Shown here piece by piece: positions 46,319-55,517 of a DNA stretch of 64,000 bases; the stretch's first letter is position 1, and the number at the start of each line of letters is the position of its first letter. The stretch is taken from positions 285,648-349,647 of the forward strand of contig NZ_CYSP01000001.1 in NCBI RefSeq assembly GCF_001298735.1, given 5' to 3'. The notes beneath the pieces were generated by a model. It did no database searches. It was not told the DNA's origin and saw only the letters and a list, made by a program, of their open reading frames with translations. The translations under genes were made by a program, and so were the position numbers. The stretch comes from Propionispora sp. 2/2-37. Its GTDB lineage: Bacteria > Bacillota > Negativicutes > Propionisporales > Propionisporaceae.

Positions 46319-46831
46319 TTATGAAGCAGCATATAAAGAATGATCCACATCCAAAGTTACCATTGTTCCCTGCTGCAAGGTTTTGGCTATATCAATAATT
46401 CTCTGGTTTTTTGAACCGCGCAGAGGCAAACCAATATCTTTCTCTTCCAGTATAAACGGTCCGTCAACAAGCACATCAATATTCCTTACTATTTCGAGAT
46501 GTCGTATTTCCTCAAAAGTATAGCCGGTATATACCCAGATATCCAAGTCAGGATTTTTTTTACGAATTAATGTAATAACCTTACATAGTGTTTCATGCTG
46601 CAGCAGCGGATCACCGCCAGTAAAGGTTATTCCCTGATGAAGAGGGGTTATTTTGCTAAGTAGTAGGTCGGCAAATTCTTCTTCTTCTATCGCCATGCCA
46701 CCTTCAGTCGGCAAAAGCTCCTGATTATGGCATCCCCTACAAGCCCGGGGGCAACCCTGTAAAAAAGCAGCTACACGGATACCCAGTCCATCAACGATAG
46801 ACTCAGAAATAATATCGGCATATCGGATCAT
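46319..46831 (-). CDS. nrdG: Anaerobic ribonucleotide reductase activating protein
   Basis: 170 residues. Radical SAM activase that installs the glycyl radical on NrdD. The cluster motif is CPRACRGCHNQE (CxxxCxxC) near residue 25. GITFTGGDPLLQHETLCKVI and DIWVYTGYTFEEI follow. ATG 46831 is preferred; AAAGGAG lies 11 bases upstream and a TTG eight codons earlier is the alternative. Twenty-seven bases downstream of nrdD, the standard order. Confidence 0.94.
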   Translation of the reverse strand: MIRYADIISESIVDGLGIRVAAFLQGCPRACRGCHNQELLPTEGGMAIEEEEFADLLLSKITPLHQGITFTGGDPLLQHETLCKVITLIRKKNPDLDIWVYTGYTFEEIRHLEIVRNIDVLVDGPFILEEKDIGLPLRGSKNQRIIDIAKTLQQGTMVTLDVDHSLYAAS

Positions 46832-46858
46832 ATGTGAAACCACTCCTTTTCCCAAAAC

Positions 46859-48871
46859 TTAAACATGTGAAATCCGGTCGCTTAGTTCCCGGGATTTTGC
46901 ATCATTAAAACGGTCGACTGTAGTTAAATAGCTGGTAATTCGACGTACACGGCGTACTTTTACCGAACCACATACAGGACAAGTATCAGTATCAATAACG
47001 CCAAGCTGTCCACAATTTTCACAGAAATCTACGGGAAAATTGATGCCGGCATACCCTATATCGCACTCTTTCATATGACGCAGTATATCCTCAACGGCAT
47101 GAAGGTTATTGAGCGGTGGTGCAGTAAACTCAACATAACTAATATGTCCGGCATTAGCATATTTATGATAGATTCCCTCCAGTTTCATTTTTTCGTACAC
47201 GCTGATGGAATAGGAGACGGGAATATGGAATGAATTGGTATAATATTCTTTATCCGTAACACCGGGAATAAGGCCGTATTCCCGTCTGTCCATTTTTACA
47301 AACCTGCCTGATAATCCTTCAGCCGGTGTTGCCAGGAGTGAATAATTAAGCTGGTACCGCTCGGCCGCCTTATCAACCTTACTACGCATAAAAGCAACGA
47401 TTTCCTCCCCAAGGACTTGAGAATCCTCGTTTTCGCCATGATGGTAACCGGTTAAGGCGATTAGTGTTTCGGCTAGACCGATAAAACCAACAGAAAGCGA
47501 TCCATGTTTTATAACATCAGCAATTGTATCATTGGGCTTTAGATTTTCTGAATTCAAATATAGTCCTTGTCCCATTAGAAACGGCATATCTTTTACCTTT
47601 AAGGCCGCCTGTATCTGATAGCGATGGAACAACTGTTCACAGGTAAGATCTATTAAATCGGATAAGCTTTGATAAAATTTCATCAAATCCCGTTCCGCCC
47701 TGATTGCCAGGCGAGGTAAATTAATCGTGGTGAAGCTTAAATTTCCACGCCCATCCGAGACTTCCGGACCACATATATTCGACATAACCCTAGTTCTGCA
47801 ACCCATATATCCGACCTGATCTCCATATTGTCTGTTAAAGGATGAATCCATGAAGCTGAAGGTAGGATTCAAACGCTGGGCAGCAACTCGGATGGCTAAC
47901 TTAAACAAATCATAATTTGGATCTTTGGGATTTAAACTCACGCCCTCTTTAATCCGGAAAATAATATTAGGGAAGATTGGATTTTCACCATGTCCTAACC
48001 CCTTCTCATAGGCTAATAATAAATTTTTGGTAACCCTTCTTCCGGCTGGTGTTGTATCCGTACCTACATTTAGGCTGGAAAACGGAACCTGAGCTCCTGC
48101 GCGGCTATGCATGGAATTTAAATTATAAATTAAAGCTTCCATGGCCTGATATATTTCCTCTTCACTGGCACTTGACATAAAAGGAGCCATATCCCGGTCA
48201 AAGAAAGCAAAGGACTGTCCGCCATGCATATCATTTTGCGAGCTTTGCAAAATAATAGCTGCCAAGGCTGTTGCTGACGAAGGACGTTTAGGAGGACGGA
48301 TATATCCATGACCATTATTAAAACCTGTTTGTAAAAGCCGTCCCAGAGGAATATGAACACAAGTCAGTGTTTTTCCATAAAAGTCAAGATCATGAATATG
48401 AATATCCCCCCGCAGGTGTGCCTGAGCAATTTTTTCGGGAATTAATCGGTTTAAGTAATAAGCCTTGCTGGCTGCACTGGCTATTTGCAGCATTTTGGCC
48501 GAAGGTGAATTGGATACATTGGCGTTTTCACGGCTGGTCTCCACCAGTATTTCACCCACAGCATCCATCAGGTATGACTGTGCTTCACGAATTCTCGTAC
48601 GTTTATTTCTATATATAATATAGGCTTTGGCTGTTTTAGCATGACCTTTTTCTATCAAGATCTTTTCTACGGCATCCTGCACTTCTTCCACGCTGAAATT
48701 CCGGCCGTTGTATACTTTTTTAAGATATTTTAACACATCAAGCGTCAATTCGATAGCTAACTGTTTATCGGCTCCGCCTACAGCTTTAGCTGCTTTAAAT
48801 ATGGCTTCCGTTATTTTACTCTCGTCAAAAATTACCTCTCGCCCATCACGTTTCATTACTTTTGTGAACAC
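46859..48871 (-). CDS. nrdD: Anaerobic (class III) ribonucleoside-triphosphate reductase with Ser at the glycyl-radical site
   Basis: 670 residues: an N-terminal ATP-cone (MKRDGREVIFDESKITEAIF to AKAYIIYRNKR) and a 10-stranded barrel with CGPEVSDGRGNLSFTTINLP (catalytic Cys region). A zinc ribbon at the end (CENCG, CPVCG) precedes the radical loop. The conserved end reads RRITSYLTTVDRFNDAK where class III enzymes have R-[VI]-x-G-Y-L, so the essential Gly is Ser647 (codon AGC at 46933-46931, minus strand). A single G-to-A change would explain it. Start is GTG with GAGGA upstream. Flanked by nrdG and nrdR. Catalytic activity is doubtful unless the base is an error. Confidence 0.93.
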   Translation of the reverse strand: MFTKVMKRDGREVIFDESKITEAIFKAAKAVGGADKQLAIELTLDVLKYLKKVYNGRNFSVEEVQDAVEKILIEKGHAKTAKAYIIYRNKRTRIREAQSYLMDAVGEILVETSRENANVSNSPSAKMLQIASAASKAYYLNRLIPEKIAQAHLRGDIHIHDLDFYGKTLTCVHIPLGRLLQTGFNNGHGYIRPPKRPSSATALAAIILQSSQNDMHGGQSFAFFDRDMAPFMSSASEEEIYQAMEALIYNLNSMHSRAGAQVPFSSLNVGTDTTPAGRRVTKNLLLAYEKGLGHGENPIFPNIIFRIKEGVSLNPKDPNYDLFKLAIRVAAQRLNPTFSFMDSSFNRQYGDQVGYMGCRTRVMSNICGPEVSDGRGNLSFTTINLPRLAIRAERDLMKFYQSLSDLIDLTCEQLFHRYQIQAALKVKDMPFLMGQGLYLNSENLKPNDTIADVIKHGSLSVGFIGLAETLIALTGYHHGENEDSQVLGEEIVAFMRSKVDKAAERYQLNYSLLATPAEGLSGRFVKMDRREYGLIPGVTDKEYYTNSFHIPVSYSISVYEKMKLEGIYHKYANAGHISYVEFTAPPLNNLHAVEDILRHMKECDIGYAGINFPVDFCENCGQLGVIDTDTCPVCGSVKVRRVRRITSYLTTVDRFNDAKSRELSDRISHV

Positions 48872-48890
48872 GTTTAATTCCTCGCTTTAT

Positions 48891-49358
48891 TCAGCTATTC
48901 TTTTTCCCTTGTTTCATTAACAACTCTAATTCGCACATAAAATTATTGATATCAGCAAATTGCCGGTACACAGAAGCAAACCGGACATAGGCAACTTGAT
49001 CAATTTCTTTTAATTCTGCCATTACCATTTCACCGATCATTCTGGTGGTTATCTCTCGTTCTGCTTGGCTTCGGCTTTCTTTTTCTACTTTATCCACTAC
49101 TTTTTCAATGACAGGAAGGGGAACCGGACGTTTTTCGCAGGCTTTCAATATACCGCTAAGAAGCTTTCCACGGTCAAACATAGTCCTGCGTCCGTCTTTT
49201 TTGATTACCATTAGAGGAAGTTCTTCAATCACTTCATAGGTGGTGAAACGGCGAATGCAGGAGAGACATTCACGTCTCCGCCTGATAGAATTACCCTCTT
49301 CCGTAGCACGGGAATCAATCACTCTACTTTCGGCGAAACCGCAAAATGGACAACGCAC
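48891..49358 (-). CDS. nrdR: Transcriptional repressor NrdR
   Basis: 155 residues. A zinc ribbon ([29 protein letters not shown]) and an ATP-cone ([20 protein letters not shown]) sense dATP/ATP and repress ribonucleotide reductase genes. It lies 19 bases upstream of nrdD, so it may be co-transcribed with its target. GGAGGGA precedes the ATG. Confidence 0.96.
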   Translation of the reverse strand: MRCPFCGFAESRVIDSRATEEGNSIRRRRECLSCIRRFTTYEVIEELPLMVIKKDGRRTMFDRGKLLSGILKACEKRPVPLPVIEKVVDKVEKESRSQAEREITTRMIGEMVMAELKEIDQVAYVRFASVYRQFADINNFMCELELLMKQGKKNS

Positions 49359-49494
49359 AGTATCCCTCCTTCCTAAAATGATTACATTGGTTTCTCCAAG
49401 ATAATATTATATCTCGTACTATATATTGTATCACATCCTGGCGATTTGCTCCATATCTTGTATGATTCCTTCCAGGAAATTTATTGCGTAAAAT

Positions 49495-49526
49495 AAAAAA
49501 CCACTTGCTGCACATCAGGCAAGTGG
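49495..49526 (-). terminator. Terminator after ymxH
   Basis: Minus strand CCACTTGC / GCAAGTGG stem followed by TTTTTTATTTTA. Confidence 0.85.
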
Positions 49527-49537
49527 TCAAATCATTA

Positions 49538-49801
49538 TCAGGATTCGGCATGTTTATTGACAATAAAATTAGGAGCCTCGACCAAGATAACATCAAATCC
49601 AATTTTGGTAATTTTATCCCAGGGAATAACCATATCATCATTTCGTCCAAAAAAGCCAAGAAACTTGCCTGAGCCGGGAACAACAATTGCCGTTAACTTC
49701 CCTGTATCCACTTCAATTTCAATGTCGGTAATTGACCCCAGGCGTTTACCATCTACGACATTCACCACTTCTTTGAGTTTTAGGTCGGATGTCTTTACCA
49801 T
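49538..49801 (-). CDS. ymxH: YlmC/YmxH family PRC-barrel sporulation protein
   Basis: 87 residues, a single PRC-barrel. DLKLKEVVNVVDGKRLGSIT, IEVDTGKLTAIVVPG and MVIPWDKITKIGFDVILVE are the family signatures. The family is common near sporulation sigma genes in spore-formers; its role is unclear. GGAGGTG precedes the ATG; lies between spoIIR and a terminator. Confidence 0.92.
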   Translation of the reverse strand: MVKTSDLKLKEVVNVVDGKRLGSITDIEIEVDTGKLTAIVVPGSGKFLGFFGRNDDMVIPWDKITKIGFDVILVEAPNFIVNKHAES

Positions 49802-49881
49802 TATGTATACACCTCCGTTACATGCTCCTTACACTATATGTTGTACAAGCGGCGAAAGTGCATATTTCTTAGGAATTTAAA

Positions 49882-50469
49882 TTAATCTGTAATTAAATCC
49901 AATAATTTCCATCTTATTTCAATGGGATCGTCTTCTTTGTTAAACTTTTTTGCTCCTTCAACATCTTCCGTTTTTGCAGTGGAGGCATTTGTGATATCAA
50001 TAAAACAAAGTGGAGGAAATAAAACACACCACCAATTTTTCCCTTGGGCATTGCCAATAAGAATTCGGACCGCTTCATAGTTGCCTGCCGGCAGTGTGAA
50101 ATCGCCATAGGATTTGATAGGAAACTCGTAGTGCCCAATCTCCATTTTTACTTCATATTTTGCACCTTGATCACGAATAATTTGACTGGCAATATTCAAA
50201 ATCATCGGTTCATTCTTCAGTAAAATATCTCTGGCAGAATCACGGTCAGCTACATTATCCAGCAAAGGAGTGAGATAGGCTAAAAGAGCATCACGCACTT
50301 TTAGTTTTAATTTCTGATCAACATCACTATCACTATTTGCCAGTATGTGCAATCTAATAAGCTTATTGGGATCATAGGTCATTTGCTGTTGTAAATGCTC
50401 TTTAATCAGCACATTCCAGCCCAATATACCAAAAAACAAAATAATTAATATAAAAATAGATTTTTTCAT
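49882..50469 (-). CDS. spoIIR: Stage II sporulation protein R
   Basis: 195 residues. Secreted forespore signal that triggers processing of pro-sigma-E in the mother cell through SpoIIGA. N-terminal signal or anchor (ILIILFFGILGWNVLI), then LIRLHILANSDSDVDQKLKL and VRDALLAYLTPLL, the family hallmark, and WWCVLFPPLCFID. Thirteen bases downstream of sigG; because it is a sigma-F gene elsewhere, a promoter may lie within the end of sigG. Confidence 0.94.
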   Translation of the reverse strand: MKKSIFILIILFFGILGWNVLIKEHLQQQMTYDPNKLIRLHILANSDSDVDQKLKLKVRDALLAYLTPLLDNVADRDSARDILLKNEPMILNIASQIIRDQGAKYEVKMEIGHYEFPIKSYGDFTLPAGNYEAVRILIGNAQGKNWWCVLFPPLCFIDITNASTAKTEDVEGAKKFNKEDDPIEIRWKLLDLITD

Positions 50470-50482
50470 CTTCTCACCCGAG

Positions 50483-51256
50483 TCAAATATACTTGCGCAT
50501 ATGTCCTAAAGCCGCTTTTTCCAAGCGGGATACTTGCGCCTGCGATATACCAATCTCCTCCGCGACTTCCATTTGAGTTTTCCCTTCAAAAAATCGCAGC
50601 ATCAAAATATGTTTTTCACGATCGCTTAGTTTTCTTAATGCTTCTTTGATGGCAACTCCTTCTAGCCAGTTAAAATCCTGATGTTTGTCATCACTAATTT
50701 GATCCATAACAAAAATAGGGTCACCGCCATCATGATAAATCGGTTCAAATAAAGATATCGGTTCCTGGATAGCATCAAGTGCAAAGATAATTTCTTCCCG
50801 CGGTATTTTAAGTTCATCGGCAATTTCATTGATTGAAGGCTCACGCGAATATTTACTCACCAGTGAATCACGAACCTGTAAGGCTTTATAGGCTATATCC
50901 CGCATAGACCGGCTTACCCGTATTGGATTATTATCGCGCAAATATCGCCGGATTTCACCAATGATCATGGGCACTGCATAGGTAGAAAATTTAACATTTT
51001 GCGAAAGATCAAAGTTATCGATCGCTTTTATCAAGCCAATGCAACCTACCTGAAATAAATCGTCAACATATTCTCCCCTGTTGTTAAATCGCTGAATTAC
51101 GCTGAGAACCAGCCGCAAATTGCCGTAGATCAACTGTTCACGTGCTGTCATTTCTCCTTGTTGCATTACCTCAAATAACTCACGCATTTTACCGGCGGAA
51201 ATAATCGGGAGTTTGGCTGTATTTACACCGCAAATCTCAACTTTATTAATAATCAT
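50483..51256 (-). CDS. sigG: RNA polymerase sporulation sigma factor SigG
   Basis: 257 residues, the late forespore sigma factor. The N-terminus VEICGVNTAKLP is a sigma-G-specific signature. Regions 2 (YVDDLFQVGCIGLIKAIDNF), 3 and 4 (REKHILMLRFFEGKTQMEVA then ISQAQVSRLEK) are complete. ATG 51256 is chosen because GGAGG lies about 8 bases upstream and it begins at the conserved start; a longer frame upstream is unsupported. Confidence 0.96.
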   Translation of the reverse strand: MIINKVEICGVNTAKLPIISAGKMRELFEVMQQGEMTAREQLIYGNLRLVLSVIQRFNNRGEYVDDLFQVGCIGLIKAIDNFDLSQNVKFSTYAVPMIIGEIRRYLRDNNPIRVSRSMRDIAYKALQVRDSLVSKYSREPSINEIADELKIPREEIIFALDAIQEPISLFEPIYHDGGDPIFVMDQISDDKHQDFNWLEGVAIKEALRKLSDREKHILMLRFFEGKTQMEVAEEIGISQAQVSRLEKAALGHMRKYI

Positions 51257-51342
51257 GAAACATTCCTCCCATCTATCTTTCTGCACAGTCACCAGACTCT
51301 CTACGAGGATTATTGCCAACTAAAATTAGTTTTATTCATATA

Positions 51343-51380
51343 AAAAAGGTACTCTCACCTTTCGGCAGAATACCTTTGAA
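51343..51380 (-). terminator. Terminator after spo0A
   Basis: Minus-strand stem AAAGGTA ... TACCTTT with a long, partly paired loop, followed by TTTTTT. Confidence 0.75.
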
Positions 51381-51401
51381 AAAACATTTTATTATGATAT
51401 T

Positions 51402-52172
51402 TTAAGCACGCATTTCCATTCGTAATTTATCCGCTATCATAGCCATAAACTCAGAATTAGTGGGCTTACCTTTTTCCAGTTTTATTGTATAACCAAAAAT
51501 TTTATTGATCATATCCATATTTCCACGACTCCAGGCAACTTCAATAGCATGCCGGATGGCTCTTTCGACCCGGCTGGGTGTTGTAGTATACTTTTGCGCA
51601 ATCATAGGATACAAAACCTTAGTGACGGCACCAAGTAATTCCATTTCATTTATAATCATCATAATCGCATCTCGTAAATATTGATATCCCTTAATATGTG
51701 CAGGAATTCCAATTTCACGGATAATGTTGGTCACTTCGACATCAATAGGCCGTGACTTGATAGCCTGCGCAACTACAGGCCGCTGAGAACTAATGGTACC
51801 GGCCAATTGTCTGATCCTGCTTGTTAGTACTTCCATATTAAATGGCTTTAATATGTAGTAATCGGCACCCAACTCTACTACCCTTTGAGTAATGCTTTCT
51901 TGACCAAAAGCCGTCAACATAATGATTTTGGGACGTTTTCCACTGAAAGTATTGATGCGTTCCAGTACTCCAATTCCATCTAGATGAGGCATAATAATGT
52001 CTAGTATAACAACATCAGGTTTGCTTTCCTGAATGATCGTTAATATTTGTTCTCCATTATATGCTACGCCTACTAACTCAAGATCTGCCTGTTGGGTAAG
52101 AAATTCCTGCATGATGGCAGCAAATTCACGATTATCATCCGCGATTGCTACTTTAATTACATCTTTTATCAT
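51402..52172 (-). CDS. spo0A: Sporulation master regulator Spo0A
   Basis: 256 residues. The receiver domain has the acidic pair D12/D13 (AIADDN), phosphoacceptor Asp58 (VVILDIIMP), Thr in MLTAFGQ and Lys in YILKPF. The C-terminal DNA-binding domain has [14 protein letters not shown] and [17 protein letters not shown], the sigma-contact and recognition segments. ATG 52172 has GGGAGGA 8 bases upstream; a longer in-frame stretch upstream covers the promoter. Downstream of spoIVB by 20 bases, as in Bacillus. Confidence 0.97.
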   Translation of the reverse strand: MIKDVIKVAIADDNREFAAIMQEFLTQQADLELVGVAYNGEQILTIIQESKPDVVILDIIMPHLDGIGVLERINTFSGKRPKIIMLTAFGQESITQRVVELGADYYILKPFNMEVLTSRIRQLAGTISSQRPVVAQAIKSRPIDVEVTNIIREIGIPAHIKGYQYLRDAIMMIINEMELLGAVTKVLYPMIAQKYTTTPSRVERAIRHAIEVAWSRGNMDMINKIFGYTIKLEKGKPTNSEFMAMIADKLRMEMRA

Positions 52173-52192
52173 TAGTTTTCCTCCCTGTAGTT

Positions 52193-53596
52193 TTATGAAA
52201 ATACAATTCGACAAAGCAACGTAACTTCCTTCCTGCTTTGGAAAAAAAATACATTTAATTTTTGTAATGAAGAACAATCGGCAAAAGAGAATAACCCTTT
52301 TGCCGATTGTTTTTCTGTTTTTGGCATTAACCCGCCTTCCATAAGCATCCAGTCGATAAAACACCCATAGCCTTTTGTAGGATCATGTACAAAAACATGA
52401 GTTACTGCACCAACAATCTTACCATTTTGTATGATTGGGCTCCCACTCATCCCTTGAATAATGCCTCCGGTTTTTTCCAATAATCGCGGATCTGTTACTT
52501 TAATCACCAGTCCTTTGCTGCCCGGTGAATCCTGCATGTTAATTTTTTGGATATCGACACTAAATTTTTCAATCTCTTGTCCTTCAATCACCGTTAATAA
52601 TTCCGCCGGTCCTTCTTGGACCTGATTCATAGAAGCAATCGGAATAGCCTCGGGATATAAATTATTTACTATTTTTTCCTGTGACTGTCCATAAATGCCA
52701 AAAGGAGTATTTTTTTGAATATCACCTATTATTTCATTATTTTCCAGGAAAACACCAATTTTTTCTCCAGGCTGTCCTCTTTTTCCTTGCTGAATACCTG
52801 AAATTGTAGCGGCAACAATTTTTCCTTGATCACAATCAATTGGTTGATTAGTATCATTATCAGCAATCACATGACCTAAAGCACCATACGAACGGGAATT
52901 GGGGTCATAAAAGGTAAGTGTACCTACACCGGCAGCACTGTCACGGATAAACAAACCAATCCGGTAACGTTTCGTTTCAGAACAAAGAACAGGTGTTATA
53001 GATATTGTCATTTCCTCACTATTACGTTTTACCACTAATTTTAACTGTTTCCCTTCTTTGCCACTGGAATCAATAATTTCGGCAACTTGCGCATCGCTAC
53101 TTACAACAATGCCGTTAATGCTAAGAATGGTATCACCAATACTAATTCCGGCATCTTTAGCAGGAGTCACATATTGACCTTCTCTATTTTGTATAGGTGA
53201 ATTACCAACAACAAGCACACCATGGGAATGAAGTACAACTCCGATTGAATGCCCGCCCGGCACTAAATTGATTGCAGGAACCACATCAACCTGGATACTT
53301 CGTAAAGGGAACAATCCCAAAAGCTTGATATCTACAATTGCCTTACTTATATTTTGTGAGGATAAGGCCACTTCTTGCGAAAATGCATATACAGGCAGAT
53401 TACTATTTTTTATAGCATTCTCATAAACTTTTATTGTTAAAGGAAATTGAATAGGAAACAACGCGGTTTCTCCCTCAACGATATGCATATGTGGCGGAAA
53501 ATTATAAACATTACGAAATTGTGGAGAAAAACAAAATGAAAGAATGAGTATTACTATAATTATACCTGTTAAAGAACGCCTGTTATATTTCTGCAT
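52193..53596 (-). CDS. spoIVB: SpoIVB peptidase, with unusual C-terminal extension
   Basis: 467 residues versus 426 in B. subtilis. Membrane anchor ([13 protein letters not shown], residues ~12-24), PDZ domain (about 130-215: [20 protein letters not shown]) and the S55 serine-peptidase domain with [10 protein letters not shown] and [11 protein letters not shown] (Ser around 384-386). SpoIVB signals from forespore to activate sigma-K. The family end IDWMLMEGG is followed by about 38 extra residues from codon 430 (CAA, 52309-52307) on, encoded by a hairpin and by the spo0A promoter region. An ancestral TAA at codon 430 is a plausible reading. Confidence 0.93.
   Translation of the reverse strand: MQKYNRRSLTGIIIVILILSFCFSPQFRNVYNFPPHMHIVEGETALFPIQFPLTIKVYENAIKNSNLPVYAFSQEVALSSQNISKAIVDIKLLGLFPLRSIQVDVVPAINLVPGGHSIGVVLHSHGVLVVGNSPIQNREGQYVTPAKDAGISIGDTILSINGIVVSSDAQVAEIIDSSGKEGKQLKLVVKRNSEEMTISITPVLCSETKRYRIGLFIRDSAAGVGTLTFYDPNSRSYGALGHVIADNDTNQPIDCDQGKIVAATISGIQQGKRGQPGEKIGVFLENNEIIGDIQKNTPFGIYGQSQEKIVNNLYPEAIPIASMNQVQEGPAELLTVIEGQEIEKFSVDIQKINMQDSPGSKGLVIKVTDPRLLEKTGGIIQGMSGSPIIQNGKIVGAVTHVFVHDPTKGYGCFIDWMLMEGGLMPKTEKQSAKGLFSFADCSSLQKLNVFFFQSRKEVTLLCRIVFS
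52206..52230 (-). promoter_or_regulatory. Candidate sigma-H promoter with 0A box for spo0A
   Basis: On the minus strand AGGAAGT (52230-52224) and GAAT (52209-52206) are 14 bases apart, fitting the sigma-H pattern RnAGGAwWW / RnnGAAT. TTTGTCGAA (52215-52207), a full 0A box, overlaps the -10. It lies in the last codons of spoIVB, about 34 bases before the spo0A ATG. Confidence 0.55.
52273..52311 (-). repeat. Terminator-like hairpin inside the spoIVB extension
   Basis: 15-bp perfect arms (core CAATCGGCAAAAG / CTTTTGCCGATTG) with a 9-base loop. On the minus strand it begins at codon 430 of spoIVB. No T-run follows on that strand. Its position just after the family's normal C-terminus suggests a former transcription end. 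Confidence 0.75.
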
Positions 53597-53738
53597 TTTC
53601 GCATATCACTCCTTCATTGTTTCGTTTTCATATTAGCGGCGATTTAATTTCGTATATAGATTACCTGGTTTTTTAGGGGATTATTCCGGATAATATGACA
53701 TATATTATCATTTACACTGATTACGGATGATTTAAAAT

Positions 53739-53776
53739 AAAAAAGAAGAGAAATCTTAAGATTTCTCTTCTTTTTT
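53739..53776 (-). terminator. 38-base perfect palindrome centred on the recN stop codon
   Basis: Arms 53739-53757 and 53758-53776 are exact reverse complements (19 bp). The TAA of recN (53756-53758, minus) spans the centre, and the last codons KKEEKS lie in the right arm. An A/T-run on either side gives U-tracts; likely terminator of recN. Confidence 0.85.
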
Positions 53777-55471
53777 CCATTTTTCTTTTTTTTGCAAGGC
53801 GTTGGTTAACATTTGCTCGGCATTTTCAAGTGCTATTGCCGTAATCTCATTCCCAGAGGTCATTCTTGCCAACTCGGTTAGGCGGGCCGTTCTATCTAAA
53901 ATACGGACGTGTGTTTTACTCCGTCCTTCTTGATTTGTTTTTTCAATATAAATATGCCAGTCGGCCATACAGGCAATTTGTGGTAAATGAGTAATACATA
54001 ATACTTGTTTGTGCAGAGCTACCAGACTCATTCGTTCAGCAATTTTTTGTGCCATTTGCCCGCCGACGCCGGCATCCACCTCATCAAAAATCAGCGTTGC
54101 AATTTCGTCCTTTTGAGCAAAAACTGTTTTGATGGATAAAGCAATGCGGGAGAGTTCACCGCCAGATGCCACTTTATGTAAAGGTTTAGGTTCCTCGCCG
54201 GGATTGGCGGAAAAAAGGAATCGAACTTCATTGCGGCCCCGGTTATTAAATTGCGGAACAACTGTAATATCCACACAAAAAAAAGCTTTAGGCATTCCCA
54301 AATGTGACAACTGTTCCGTTATTTGTTTTGACATTTCTCTGGCCGCTTTTCGGCGTTTTTGATCAAGCTGTTCGGCTATATCCTCCATTTCTCGATAAAT
54401 GGCATCCCGTTTATTAATCAATTCTTCCAAGCGTTGATCATAACTTTTAATCTGCTCCAGTTCATTGTTGGCTTGTTGGTAATAATCCAGAATTTCGGTA
54501 ATCGTTGCTCCATATTTCTTCTTTAATCTGTATATTGTGTCCATTCGTTCCTGTAAGCTTACCAGCCGTTGCGGATTAAATTCGATACTTTCTTGATAAT
54601 TACTTACTTCAAGGGCACTTTCTTCGAGTTGGTATAAAGCATCTGTAACTGCGGACAATATAGGCCGTAAGTTTTTATCAAACCGTTCAATAGATTCCAG
54701 TTCTTTTTTTACTTCTGTCAGTTGCGACAAAACTCCACCAGTGTCATGAACACCCTCGCGTAAAAGGAAGTAAACCTGCTGAATCACCCGGGTAATTTTT
54801 TCAGAATGGGAAAGAAATCGAAGCTCTTCTTCGATTTTCTCATCTTCAGCCATTCTTAATGCAGCATCAGAAATCTCCTTAGTCTGCCACTCGAGCATGT
54901 CCAATCGTTGAGCTCTCTCCCGAGCACTCACTTCCTTCAGGGATAATTCTTGAGTAATTGACGACCATTCTTGAAAAAGTTTTTGGTATGTTTCCAGAAG
55001 CGTTTTATCAGCATGATTAAAAAGATCAAGTAACGCAAGATGCACATCGGTCCGCAACAATGACTGATTTTCGTGTTGCCCATGCATATCTACCAACATT
55101 TCACCTATTTGCCTTAAGGTTGCCAAGGTTACATGACAGTCATTTACAACAATCGAATTTTTTCCATTGCGCGTAAATTTGCGACTGATAATTAAATGAT
55201 CGGCCTCTTCCCAAGCAATATTTTGTTCATCTAACAAAGTATAAACCGGATGGGCAGGAGCTATAGCAAACATAGCTTCCACCCGAAAAAAGTCGGTACC
55301 GGCACGAATAAAATCGTTTGAAGCCCTGCTACCTAAAACAGTATTCAATGCATCAATGATAATGGACTTACCGGCGCCTGTCTCACCGCTTAATACATTT
55401 AACCCACTAGAAAATTCTATGGTGATTTGTTCAATCAAAGCAAAATTTGTAATGGTTAGCGATTTTAGCAT
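53756..55471 (-). CDS. recN: DNA repair protein RecN
   Basis: 571 residues, SMC-like ATPase acting early at double-strand breaks. Walker A in LSGETGAGKSIIIDALN at the N-terminus, coiled-coil arms (about 160-370), then ABC signature KVASGGELSRIALSI, Walker B TLIFDEVDAGVGG and the C-terminal LCITHLPQIACMADWHI. Complete. Forty-six bases downstream of argR, the normal Firmicute order argR-recN. Confidence 0.97.
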   Translation of the reverse strand: MLKSLTITNFALIEQITIEFSSGLNVLSGETGAGKSIIIDALNTVLGSRASNDFIRAGTDFFRVEAMFAIAPAHPVYTLLDEQNIAWEEADHLIISRKFTRNGKNSIVVNDCHVTLATLRQIGEMLVDMHGQHENQSLLRTDVHLALLDLFNHADKTLLETYQKLFQEWSSITQELSLKEVSARERAQRLDMLEWQTKEISDAALRMAEDEKIEEELRFLSHSEKITRVIQQVYFLLREGVHDTGGVLSQLTEVKKELESIERFDKNLRPILSAVTDALYQLEESALEVSNYQESIEFNPQRLVSLQERMDTIYRLKKKYGATITEILDYYQQANNELEQIKSYDQRLEELINKRDAIYREMEDIAEQLDQKRRKAAREMSKQITEQLSHLGMPKAFFCVDITVVPQFNNRGRNEVRFLFSANPGEEPKPLHKVASGGELSRIALSIKTVFAQKDEIATLIFDEVDAGVGGQMAQKIAERMSLVALHKQVLCITHLPQIACMADWHIYIEKTNQEGRSKTHVRILDRTARLTELARMTSGNEITAIALENAEQMLTNALQKKEKWKKEEKS

Positions 55472-55517
55472 ATTTTTCTCTCCCTTAACTAAAGCGTCTA
55501 ACCTATATAATCAAACA

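Noticed and set aside
46832..46855. TTG start for nrdG eight codons upstream
   Set aside because: It would place the AAAGGAG site inside the coding region; the family N-terminus begins at ATG 46831.
52173..52364. N-terminal 64-codon extension of Spo0A
   Set aside because: It overlaps the end of spoIVB and the promoter region, and the conserved Spo0A N-terminus starts at ATG 52172 behind a strong GGGAGGA site.
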